From a bacterium (GTDB taxonomy: Bacteria; JACRDZ01; JAJRWM01): a DNA stretch of 8,782 nt. The stretch is taken from NCBI GenBank assembly GCA_024276815.1, contig JAJRWM010000007.1, positions 1 to 8,782 on the forward strand, written 5' to 3'. A program made the translations under genes and the position numbers. The notes beneath the pieces are model-generated. The model had not been told where the DNA came from and did no database searches. It saw nothing but the letters and a program-made list of their open reading frames with translations. This document shows, piece after piece, positions 1 to 6,664 of this stretch; position 1 is the stretch's first letter, and every line of letters begins with the position of its first letter.

Positions 1-1126
1 CGCTAAGCGTCGCCTCGAAAAGGCTCGGCTGCAGCGCGTTGTTCAAACAAACCCTCATACATTCGCCGCAACGCACGCAGTGTGACAGGAACTCTTTTTC
101 GGGAAGCGCGCCCGGAGGGCGGATCAGTCTTTCATCGGGAGCTTTCAGCTTGCCGCCAACCAGCCAGAAGGGCGGAGTGACGATCCCCAGGGCCACGGCG
201 GTGATTAGCCCCCTTTTCCGCAGGTCTGGCGACGCTGAATTGTCCGAATCGTGTCCCCGGAACCCGAAACTGATCGCCCGCGGCGGACAAACTTCCACAC
301 AGTTGAAACAGGCGATACAGGCTTGTTTGTCAAACCGCTGCCGCTCGTCAATCGCGCCCAGTTTACAGCCTTGCTGACATTTTAAACACCTGGTGCATCC
401 ACCGCCTACCAGTTGACTCAGCCGCGGGGAAAAGGAAAACAGGCTCCAGATGGCGCCCAAAGGACACAGGTAACGACACCAGGCCCGCCGTTCATAATAT
501 TCGCCCAGTAAAATCAAGCCGAAAATGAACAGGAACAACAAACTCCCCTGATAAAAGGGCTGTTTAAAAGAGAGGAGCGGCTGAATAAATCCATACAGAG
601 GCTCCGAGACGCCGCTGAGCCGGGTATCGTACAGGCTGTTGAAAATATTCCTGGTCGCCAGGTTAAAGGCCGGGTAGACGCTGGCGCTGATCGTGCGGAA
701 AAGGATGGTAATCGGGTCGAAGAACCAGATTAACTGCAAACCAAAAAAAGTAGCGGTCAGAGTAAAGAGAAGTATCATATACTGCCAGTGGCGCATAAAG
801 CTGAAAGAAAACTTTTTCCGTTTTTTGTGAATCAGGTCCAAGGTACGGGAGAAGATATCGAGAACTGCGCCCAGGGGACAAAACCAGCCGCAAAAGAATC
901 TCCCCAAAAATATTGTCAGGACAAGCAAAGCGAGCGAGTATGAGATGCCCTTGAGCAGAATCCCCCGGCTGAAAAAAGGAGTCAGCATAACCAGAGGATC
1001 CAGCTTGAAGAACAGATCGACGGGCAGGGAAATGATGTCCCGCCCGTTATAGCGGGTGTTTATCAGCAAGTAAACAAACAGTATCAGTAAAGCTATCTGG
1101 GTAAATCGACGGATATTCCTGACCAT
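1..1126 (-). CDS. NapH-like membrane polyferredoxin (4Fe-4S binding protein), 3' end cut by window edge
   Basis: This is an open frame of 375 codons that starts at ATG (1124-1126) and runs off the left edge. It has hydrophobic segments near residues 9-23, 61-78, 115-135 and 194-208. Two membrane-proximal Cys motifs of the NapH/NosR/YccM type follow: C79xxxC83P and C217xxxC221P. After these come two ferredoxin motifs (C244/247/250/254 and C270/273/276/280-P), another hydrophobic stretch near 307-324, and a third CxxCxxCxxxC at C350-C360, where Leu replaces the usual Pro. Known members of this family pass electrons across or along the membrane between quinol and periplasmic or cytoplasmic partners. 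The gene begins 13 bp after the DUF362 gene, so the two are probably cotranscribed and may be redox partners (inference). The ribosome site is weak. The family call is firm; the electron donor and acceptor are unknown. Confidence 0.9.
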   Translation of the reverse strand, partial: MVRNIRRFTQIALLILFVYLLINTRYNGRDIISLPVDLFFKLDPLVMLTPFFSRGILLKGISYSLALLVLTIFLGRFFCGWFCPLGAVLDIFSRTLDLIHKKRKKFSFSFMRHWQYMILLFTLTATFFGLQLIWFFDPITILFRTISASVYPAFNLATRNIFNSLYDTRLSGVSEPLYGFIQPLLSFKQPFYQGSLLFLFIFGLILLGEYYERRAWCRYLCPLGAIWSLFSFSPRLSQLVGGGCTRCLKCQQGCKLGAIDERQRFDKQACIACFNCVEVCPPRAISFGFRGHDSDNSASPDLRKRGLITAVALGIVTPPFWLVGGKLKAPDERLIRPPGALPEKEFLSHCVRCGECMRVCLNNALQPSLFEATLS

Positions 1127-1139
1127 TTTTCAGCTTCAG

Positions 1140-2075
1140 CTAGCCTTTCCGCAGTTCAACTTTATCCAGGTCAATCTGCCCCAGGCCTGATGAGGCGGCC
1201 AATCTGACATAACCGATGTCCTCCCCTTTAAGACCAAAAAGAGTCGCGCTGTAGGAATCAATGGCGACCGGATCAGTCCCGGCGATGATCTGCTGGGGTT
1301 TTTTCACGTCGCTCAGCAAGCCGCCCTGCGGACCGTTGGCGGTCAGGATACGATAGCAGTCCATGACAATCAGATCGGGCTTTATGACGGTGTTCAGATC
1401 GACCAGACTTTGCTCGATGTTGTTATGAATCTGGGCCCGGTTGCCGCCGATGAAGCCCATTACGTTTTTCATGCTCAAGGTCAGCCGGGCCAGGGAATGA
1501 TGCTTGGCGATGGGAATGTTGATCACTTTGTCCACTTCATAGGTATCTCGATAGATTGGCCAGCTTTTGATCTGTTTACCCTTGGTAATTTTCACTTCTT
1601 TATACCGCCGGTTATCGACATATTTCAAGCTGACCCGTTTATTTTTGAGGTTCCTGATCATGTCGACCGCGCCGCTGCTCTGATAACTGCGCCGCGGATC
1701 ATTACAGGGACGGTCAAACACCCGGATATCACTGGCGCCGCTCTCCAGACACATCTCGATAACCGCTTTCAGCACCCCGGGGTTGGTGTTAGCGGCCAGC
1801 TTGGGAACCCGGTCCCAGGAAAGGTTGGGCTTTATCAACACCCGGTCGCCATTTTTTATGATACTCTTCATGCCGCCAATCAAATCCAAGGCCCTCCGGG
1901 TCAGCGCTTCCGGGTTACCCTTAACAGCGACGCCCAACCGAGGCTTTGACTCGCCCAGCGCGGCCAGCACCCGGTCCGGCCAGGTCAGGTCAAAAGTCAG
2001 GCTGACGCCGCCCAACAGCAGCCCCCATTTACTCAACCGGTTTAAAAAATCACGACGATATAATCTTTCAGGCAT
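1140..2075 (-). CDS. Tat-exported DUF362 domain protein
   Basis: The 311-residue product begins with a twin-arginine signal, RRDFLNRL at residues 7-14, followed by a hydrophobic stretch around 18-29. The rest matches the DUF362 family: IKPN at 81-84, KHH at 191-193, NVMG at 204-207 and TDPVAIDS at 267-274. The in-frame ATG at 2111 would add 12 residues, but I prefer the ATG at 2073-2075: it has a very strong ribosome site just upstream and places the Arg pair near the N-terminus. The start overlaps the stop of the YedE-like gene by 8 bp, and the polyferredoxin gene follows 13 bp later. DUF362 proteins often sit beside or are fused to ferredoxin domains; this copy has no ferredoxin motif of its own, only scattered Cys (109, 124, 240). 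The biochemical function is not established. Tat export suggests folding, perhaps with a cofactor, in the cytoplasm before export. Confidence 0.9.
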   Translation of the reverse strand: MPERLYRRDFLNRLSKWGLLLGGVSLTFDLTWPDRVLAALGESKPRLGVAVKGNPEALTRRALDLIGGMKSIIKNGDRVLIKPNLSWDRVPKLAANTNPGVLKAVIEMCLESGASDIRVFDRPCNDPRRSYQSSGAVDMIRNLKNKRVSLKYVDNRRYKEVKITKGKQIKSWPIYRDTYEVDKVINIPIAKHHSLARLTLSMKNVMGFIGGNRAQIHNNIEQSLVDLNTVIKPDLIVMDCYRILTANGPQGGLLSDVKKPQQIIAGTDPVAIDSYSATLFGLKGEDIGYVRLAASSGLGQIDLDKVELRKG

Positions 2076-3150
2076 CCGCTTCCTCCTCCAGAAGATAACG
2101 TCCCACGCCAATGAGAATAAAAAACCCCAGAATCACGCTAACTTTACCATAAACAGTCGGGCCGCTTAACAGGCTGCGGATCTCGAAATTCTGGACCAGC
2201 GCCGCTCCCATGAGCATACCCAGGACACAAACAACGGCGTCTCCATCCCCCTCGCCGGCCAGAACCAGTTGACGAAAAGGACATCCGCCAACCATCACCG
2301 AGCCTAAGCCAACCAGGGCCATACTTAAAAAGTTCCAGAGAATGTCAGGATGAGAGCCGGGCTGTCCGAACCGGTTAAGACTGAAATCACCGTTACTAAC
2401 ATTTAGAGCCAGAGCCGCTAAAAACAGAGTCAGTAAACCGTATAACAAGGTCCGGTCGCCGGCCAGGAAAAAGTTACGCCAGGCGCCGGTGACACAAAAA
2501 CGGGAACGCTGCGCCGCCGAGCCGATAACCAGTCCGGCGAATAAAGATACCAGCAACGGGGCTGACCGAGCCGCCGCCCCCTTTACGGAAAAACGGATAA
2601 AATCAGGCCGAACGACCAGAAAGATCAAGAGCAGAACTGTTCCGCCAATAAAGATAACGGTATTGAGCGGTTTGTTTTCCCGGGGCTTCCCCGGGAAGAA
2701 ACCTTCTTTCATAAACAGCACGCCGATTAAAATTCCGCTGACCAGCCCGCCAAAGCCAACCAGGGCGTTAATATCCCCGGCTGAAAGCCTCAGCATGAGT
2801 TTCAGCGGGCAACCGATGAAAACGGAACTGCCGACAATTAAAAAGATTCCGATTAAAAAATAGATTAACGGAGAATTACCGCCGCGGGAACGAAACTCTT
2901 TGGTCAGCCCGGCGGTCAGGAAACTTCCCAGGACAAAACCGATGATCTCGGGCCTGATATACATCATACGAACATTATTATGCAGGCCCAAGGCTCCGGC
3001 GATGTTCTCCAAAAAGCAGGAAACGCAGATACCAGTATTCTTGGGATTGCCCCAGACCGAGAGCATCACGCCAAAACCGCCCAGCAGCAAACCACTCAGG
3101 ATAATGGCCAGCAACGCCTTGTACTCTCTACTCCGCCGTATCTTAATCAC
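2068..3150 (-). CDS. yedE: YedE/YeeE-family membrane transporter, selenium-metabolism-like type
   Basis: This is a 360-residue protein with about nine or ten hydrophobic segments. The family signatures are GNPKNTGICVSC at 34-45, IGCP at 112-115, a second half with QRSRFCVTG at 214-222, and GGCPFRQLVLAGEGDGDA at 288-305. The paired GCP loops and the single Cys of RSRFC (C219) are the conserved thiols of the YeeE/YedE fold; in the thiosulfate importer TsuA such cysteines line the path. The N-terminal GNP...C..C and the GEGDGDA motif look most like the subgroup annotated as a YedE-related selenium metabolism membrane protein, found with YedF and SelD in other genomes. Neither partner is visible here, so the substrate (a selenium or sulfur species) is inferred. 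The start is GTG and overlaps the TPR gene stop by 8 bp; its stop overlaps the DUF362 start by 8 bp. A start some 30 bp downstream is possible. Confidence 0.85.
   Translation of the reverse strand: MIKIRRSREYKALLAIILSGLLLGGFGVMLSVWGNPKNTGICVSCFLENIAGALGLHNNVRMMYIRPEIIGFVLGSFLTAGLTKEFRSRGGNSPLIYFLIGIFLIVGSSVFIGCPLKLMLRLSAGDINALVGFGGLVSGILIGVLFMKEGFFPGKPRENKPLNTVIFIGGTVLLLIFLVVRPDFIRFSVKGAAARSAPLLVSLFAGLVIGSAAQRSRFCVTGAWRNFFLAGDRTLLYGLLTLFLAALALNVSNGDFSLNRFGQPGSHPDILWNFLSMALVGLGSVMVGGCPFRQLVLAGEGDGDAVVCVLGMLMGAALVQNFEIRSLLSGPTVYGKVSVILGFFILIGVGRYLLEEEADA
2081..2089 (-). promoter_or_regulatory. Strong Shine-Dalgarno for the DUF362 gene
   Basis: On the minus strand GGAGGAGGA lies 5 bases upstream of the ATG at 2073-2075. 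It decides the start of the DUF362 gene in favour of this ATG over the one 36 bp upstream. It sits inside the last codons of the YedE-like gene. Confidence 0.8.
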
Positions 3151-3670
3151 ATCCCCCGGCCAGTTTTCTCTTCAGGTAATAAGCGTTTTTTAAATTACGC
3201 GAATTGACCGAATCCCGCGGTTTTTTCCGCTCAATATCCCGGAATCGCCGGATGGCCTCCTTGGTGAAGGAGATCAACTCTTTGCCCAGGTAGGCTTTGG
3301 CGTTATTGTCAGTCAGGTCAGGGTTGCGCTCAACCGCTCGGCGATAATTCCCGGCCGCCAGGGTCCAGTCCTCTTTTTTTAAAGCCAGACGGGCAATTCC
3401 CAGGTAGGGCTGGTAATTTCGGGGATTGATCTTTTTAGCCAACTGAAATTCTTTTTCCGCCTCGCTCCAGAGCGCATCTTTTTCACTCAGAACCCTGGCG
3501 ATTTTCAGGTGAAAAGTAAAACTCTCGCTAAACTGAGCGCTTTCATCCCCGCGAACCGGTTTAAAGATGTCAGCTTCTGATCTCCCGGGTGAACGCCAAA
3601 GGATAAGAATAAAGCTCAGACATAATAAACAAAGGGTCAGGTCACAGCCTTTTTTGAAATTAAATCCCAT
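3143..3670 (-). CDS. Exported TPR-repeat protein
   Basis: The 175-residue product has an N-terminal hydrophobic segment at about 11-25 after FKKG, which is either a signal peptide or a membrane anchor. At least two tetratricopeptide-like helical hairpins follow: WSEAEKEFQLAKKINPRNYQ near 68-87 and YLGIARLALKKEDWTLAAGNYRRAVERNPD near 89-118. A basic helical C-terminus follows. An upstream TTG would add 12 residues but has no ribosome site, whereas the ATG at 3668-3670 has GAGGT 4 bases before it. The stop overlaps the GTG start of the YedE-like gene by 8 bp, which suggests translational coupling. TPR proteins are protein-binding scaffolds. Its partner is unknown but is plausibly a membrane or periplasmic protein from the same block. 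It has few cysteines and no catalytic motif that I can see. Confidence 0.85.
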   Translation of the reverse strand: MGFNFKKGCDLTLCLLCLSFILILWRSPGRSEADIFKPVRGDESAQFSESFTFHLKIARVLSEKDALWSEAEKEFQLAKKINPRNYQPYLGIARLALKKEDWTLAAGNYRRAVERNPDLTDNNAKAYLGKELISFTKEAIRRFRDIERKKPRDSVNSRNLKNAYYLKRKLAGGCD

Positions 3671-3746
3671 AGCCACCTCGTAATATGGGAACTTCTTTAT
3701 CGGCAAAAAGATTCATTTCATCATGGAACAGAACAGATATTATCAT
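3660..3746 (-). CDS. Possible 28-residue leader peptide overlapping the TPR gene start (doubtful)
   Basis: A short frame begins at ATG (3744-3746), with GAAGG 6 bases upstream, and ends at TAA (3660-3662). It would encode MIISVLFHDEMNLFADKEVP plus eight more residues. It overlaps the first codons of the TPR gene by 11 bp in another frame, in the pattern of a translationally coupled leader. I recognise no homologue and see no signal peptide or attenuator hairpin. An AT-rich stretch with TATAAT lies about 7 bp upstream of the ribosome site, probably too close to be its promoter. It may well be chance. Confidence 0.2.
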   Translation of the reverse strand: MIISVLFHDEMNLFADKEVPILRGGYGI

Positions 3747-3891
3747 TATTTGCCTTCAATTATATATACAGAACATAAAACAGGAAGTTTTTGGAGCTGA
3801 TTTTTTACACGATCAATGAACACATCTTTTACGATTCAGGACGAGCCGCGAATGAAGTTTTAAAACAAATTTCCGGGAACTTGTTGTTTTT
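3671..3891 (-). other. Intergenic region between the two gene blocks
   Basis: This 221-bp stretch is the longest gap in the window and is clearly richer in A and T than the flanking genes. On the minus strand it contains TATATAAT and GATAATATC, which could be -10 elements, but no good -35 hexamer stands at 16-18 bp from either. A small perfect palindrome, TTCCCGGAA, lies about 12 bases after the stop of the PhnD-like gene. It is too short and has no T-tract to be a convincing terminator. The two blocks may therefore be separately transcribed or read through. Apart from the doubtful leader ORF I see nothing else here. Confidence 0.5.
3675..3679 (-). promoter_or_regulatory. Shine-Dalgarno for the TPR gene
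   Basis: GAGGT on the minus strand stands 4 bases before the ATG at 3668-3670. It supports this start over the in-frame TTG at 3706, which has no such site. Confidence 0.65.
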
Positions 3892-4779
3892 CTAATAAAA
3901 TTCAGAAAAAGGCGGGACTTTGACTCGCTTGGCTACTTCCTTGATTTTTTCATACTCACTCGCGGCAACCAGCTTAAAACCATCCAGCCCGGCTCTTTTC
4001 AGCACCTTCAAACGTTCCCCCCCGACCTCAGCCAGATCCCGGGCGTTAACCGCCAGCAGGATATCAGTTATTTTCTTGACCAGAGATTGCGGAACTTTGG
4101 GAGCGGCGGAAAAAGTACAGTAGGGTAAAAGATCGCTGATCGCTACGACATTAAAATCGTTCTTGTCGAACAGCTTCAACTCCACCGCGTGTTCAATATC
4201 ACCCAAACGGGCGACGCCGGCGTCAAAACTTCCATAATAAACCGCGTAGAGAATCTTGTCGTGCTTGAACGCTCCCCAGGGAATGGCGTAATAGGCTAAA
4301 TCGTTTTCCGGGTCAATGTTATTCTTCAGCAGTAAATCATAGGCGCCCAGGTAACCGCCGGGCGAGTATTCCGGACCGAAAACCATCCTTTTATTCTTAA
4401 GATCTGACAAAGCCTTGATACCGGAACCCTTTTTGCTAAAAATCACGCTAGCGGTTTTGGTCCCGCCAAGCCCCTGTTCTTCTCCCAGCATCAGCTTGAA
4501 CTTATAGCGATGCTGAAGCAGAAAAAAGAGATAACTGTTGGTATGAGCGATGTCAACCTTGCCGTCGCTGACAGCTTTATCAAAATCATAGGTCCCGATA
4601 GCGACCGCTTCAACCTGTTGCCCAAGTTTTTCCGCCAAAAAGGCCGTCAGCGGCAAAAATCTTTCCAGGGTTTCTTCCCGACTGTTGCACACCATATAAC
4701 CAATCCTGAGCGGCGAGGCGGCCGGCAGTGAATTGGCCAGACAAACCAACAGCCCGATCAACAACCAGTTCTTTTTCAC
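3892..4779 (-). CDS. PhnD-like periplasmic substrate-binding protein (phosphate/phosphite/phosphonate family)
   Basis: The 295-residue product has a Sec signal peptide at about 1-21 (MKKNWLLIGL..., cleavage near PAA-SP). It follows the PhnD family pattern in order: LRIGYMVCNSREETLERFLP near 24-43, VDIAHTNSYLFF at 75-86, the SDLKNKRMVFG strand at 125-135, the ligand-loop equivalent SPGGYLGAYDLL at 139-150, and YYGSFDAGVARLGDIE at 181-196. The length is normal for the family. Phosphonate binders usually have STSGY or similar in the loop, while this has SPGGY, so the ligand may differ; relatives of PhnD also act as sensor or accessory domains. The GTG start is preceded by AAAGGA 8 bases upstream. 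It lies 23 bp after the lipoprotein gene. No PhnC or PhnE permease partner is visible, so I would not call it a phosphonate transporter component. Confidence 0.85.
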   Translation of the reverse strand: MKKNWLLIGLLVCLANSLPAASPLRIGYMVCNSREETLERFLPLTAFLAEKLGQQVEAVAIGTYDFDKAVSDGKVDIAHTNSYLFFLLQHRYKFKLMLGEEQGLGGTKTASVIFSKKGSGIKALSDLKNKRMVFGPEYSPGGYLGAYDLLLKNNIDPENDLAYYAIPWGAFKHDKILYAVYYGSFDAGVARLGDIEHAVELKLFDKNDFNVVAISDLLPYCTFSAAPKVPQSLVKKITDILLAVNARDLAEVGGERLKVLKRAGLDGFKLVAASEYEKIKEVAKRVKVPPFSEFY

Positions 4780-4802
4780 TTGAGCTATCCTTTCGGATTT
4801 AA

Positions 4803-5924
4803 TTATTTTATTCGCGGAATCGGTTCATCAAGAAAAAAAGCGAAATCCACTTTTCCCGAACTCTCCTGATCGTAAAAATCGTATATCTGTTCGGCGATTA
4901 AGATGATATCCGTCGTTCCCCACCAATTATTACGGGCGTCAATACCAGTCATCCCGTCGTTATCAATCGCGTACTTATCGTTGTCGACAATATTACAATA
5001 ATTCACCTTAAGCCCGGTATTCTTAACCGAAACGCCGTCGCCCCCGTTACCGGAGATAACAGAGTGATCAAGAGTAACCAGAGAACCCTTCAGCAAAAGA
5101 CCGCTCTCGAAATTATTCAGAAAGCTGCTATCGGAGATTGTCACCTTAGATGATTCCTTTACCTGCAGGCCAACGCGGGAATTTTCAATGGTATTGCCCC
5201 GGTAATCCAACTCGGATTCCCGGAATTTTACGCTGGAGATGTAACAGTTACCGACCCGGTTATTGCGGGCTGTCACCTGGGAACGGAACCCGTCGATTCC
5301 TGAAAAGGAGTTAGTTACCGAGTTGCCGGTCAGTTCCACTTCCGAATCCCGGAACTTTATGCCGGAATTATTATCGGACAACTGGTTGTTCTCGATCAGC
5401 AGTTCCGACTCCTGGAACAGGAAACCCCGCCAGTTTTCGTTTAAACGGCTGTGCCGTACTTTCAATTTGCAAAAATGCCCATGGATACCAATGTTAGCAT
5501 ATTGAATCACACAATGCTCAATAATATTATCACCCTCGCTGACAATAAAAAAGAGGTCGTTCCAGTCTCCCTTACGAGGTTTTGCCGCCGCCGAAGTGAA
5601 AATTATCCGAGCGTTCCTGGTGCCCTTGGCGATCAAGGTTCCCTGGATTATCAAACCACCGCCGGCGCCGTAAATCTCTCTTTGGACGGGAACAAACCGG
5701 ATCTGGGTGCCGGGCTTGATGGTCAGGGTGACCCCGCTGGGAATCGTTACCGTTACGTCAATTTCGACCACGCCTTCCCAGGTGGTGTCAGAGGCTAAAT
5801 TTAAAGTTTTCAACCTGGTGACCTGACCAAAGAAGGCGTCTTGTTTTCGGGGCAGACCACAGCCCGAAACGGGAAAAATCAGGATAAATATCCCCAACAT
5901 CCGAGCGGCCCTGATATATCTCAC
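4803..5924 (-). CDS. Right-handed parallel beta-helix lipoprotein
   Basis: The 373-residue product has a lipoprotein signal ending in VSGC (C22). The +2 residue is Gly, which by the E. coli rule points to the outer membrane. Next comes a cap module, SDTTWEGVVEIDVTVTIPSG at 45-64 with the PGTQIRF strand, then IIFTS and KGDW near 107-121. From about 143 to 335 there are about nine coils of 21-23 residues, with hydrophobic and Asn ladders such as GIKFRDSEVELTGNSVTNS. The ladder ends with ARNNWWGT at 330-337, a common closing motif in such proteins. Related CASH/NosD-type beta-helices bind carbohydrates or act in periplasmic cofactor assembly. No catalytic residues can be assigned. The GTG start overlaps the ATPase stop by 4 bp and has GAGGT 8 bases upstream. 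It is a paralogue of the beta-helix gene on the other side of the ATPase. Confidence 0.88.
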   Translation of the reverse strand: MRYIRAARMLGIFILIFPVSGCGLPRKQDAFFGQVTRLKTLNLASDTTWEGVVEIDVTVTIPSGVTLTIKPGTQIRFVPVQREIYGAGGGLIIQGTLIAKGTRNARIIFTSAAAKPRKGDWNDLFFIVSEGDNIIEHCVIQYANIGIHGHFCKLKVRHSRLNENWRGFLFQESELLIENNQLSDNNSGIKFRDSEVELTGNSVTNSFSGIDGFRSQVTARNNRVGNCYISSVKFRESELDYRGNTIENSRVGLQVKESSKVTISDSSFLNNFESGLLLKGSLVTLDHSVISGNGGDGVSVKNTGLKVNYCNIVDNDKYAIDNDGMTGIDARNNWWGTTDIILIAEQIYDFYDQESSGKVDFAFFLDEPIPRIK

Positions 5925-6664
5925 GCGCTCTTACCTCTCGGTCGAAAAGACCAGGGCAACTCCAGGCCATGCTCCGTCAGTAGTTTCTCATCCCTGAGTA
6001 TCTTGTCATACGGCCCGTCCGCCACCAACGCCCCGTTATCCAGAATGATAGTCCTCGCCCGCAAGTCAATTATCATTTCCAGATCGTGAGTCGCGATAAT
6101 TTTCGCCATCGGCAGTTCTTTAATCAGATTGATTATCTTCCGCCGGTTTGAAGGATCAAGATTGCTGGTCGGTTCGTCCAGTACCAGCAACAGGGGGTCC
6201 ATTGAGAGCACGGTGGCGACGCTGGCCCGTTTTTTCTCGCCAAAGCTCAGGTGGTGAGGCGGTTTTTGCGCGTGCGAAGTCAGGTTGACTTCCAGAAGAG
6301 CGCCGGCCACCCGTTCATCGATCTCGGCCTTGGTATAACCCAGGTTTAAAGGACCAAAAGCGACATCGTCATAGACAGTCGGCGAAAAAAGCTGGTCGTC
6401 CGGATCCTGAAAGATCAAACCTACCTGGCGACGGATTTCCCGCAAGTTTTTCTTGAGCGCCGGCCGCCCGTTTACTTTAACCAGCGCACTGGGGAATATC
6501 CAGTTAAGATGCAATAACAAGGTTGATTTACCCGCCCCGTTGGGACCTGAAACAGCCAGGGTTTCCCCGGCAGCTAAAGAAAGGTTAAGATTATTCAGGG
6601 CGAGCGTACCGTCCGGATAGGTGAAAGAGAGTCCGCTTATTTCAAGAACAGGAATTTTATTCAA
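5921..6664 (-). CDS. CbiO-like ECF-type ABC transporter ATPase
   Basis: This is a 247-residue nucleotide-binding subunit with all catalytic motifs: Walker A GPNGAGKST at 40-48, Q-loop FQDPDDQLFS at 85-94, signature LSFGEKKR at 139-146, Walker B LLLVLDEP at 158-165, the D-loop SNLD and the switch His in ATHD at 193. The VYDDVAFGPLNLGY stretch and the C-terminal HGLELP match the cobalt/nickel (CbiO) and wider energy-coupling-factor ATPases. The usual LSGGQ is LSFGE, and the segment after the Walker helix (LNWIFPSALVKVNG) lacks the typical G..xPTSG turn, so it is a somewhat divergent member. The TTG start overlaps the stop of the upstream beta-helix gene by 8 bp, and the stop overlaps the lipoprotein start by 4 bp. 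No EcfT (CbiQ) or S component is in view. Its substrate is therefore unknown, and it may instead power a beta-helix system as NosF does with NosD. Confidence 0.88.
   Translation of the reverse strand: MNKIPVLEISGLSFTYPDGTLALNNLNLSLAAGETLAVSGPNGAGKSTLLLHLNWIFPSALVKVNGRPALKKNLREIRRQVGLIFQDPDDQLFSPTVYDDVAFGPLNLGYTKAEIDERVAGALLEVNLTSHAQKPPHHLSFGEKKRASVATVLSMDPLLLVLDEPTSNLDPSNRRKIINLIKELPMAKIIATHDLEMIIDLRARTIILDNGALVADGPYDKILRDEKLLTEHGLELPWSFRPRGKSA

Noticed and set aside
39-377. Plus-strand open frame of 112 codons
   Set aside because: It is antisense to the Cys-rich polyferredoxin frame, has low-complexity Arg/Ser-rich translation and no ribosome site or family likeness.
663-893. Minus-strand 76-codon frame
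   Set aside because: It is an alternative frame inside the polyferredoxin gene, whose own frame is open for 375 codons with clear motifs.
1410-1949. Plus-strand 179-codon frame
   Set aside because: It is the mirror of the DUF362 gene. Its length reflects codon bias on the other strand, and no domain is recognisable.
3816-3863. 15-codon plus-strand frame in the spacer
   Set aside because: No ribosome site at a useful distance, no homologue, and it opposes all neighbouring genes.
3871-3880. Palindrome TTCCCGGAA as a terminator of the PhnD-like gene
   Set aside because: The arms are only four bases with a one-base centre and no T-tract follows on the minus strand.
5921-6664. Firm assignment of the ATPase to cobalt or nickel import
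   Set aside because: The CbiO likeness is clear, but the same ATPase type serves many ECF transporters, and no CbiM, CbiN or CbiQ gene or cobalamin riboswitch is visible.
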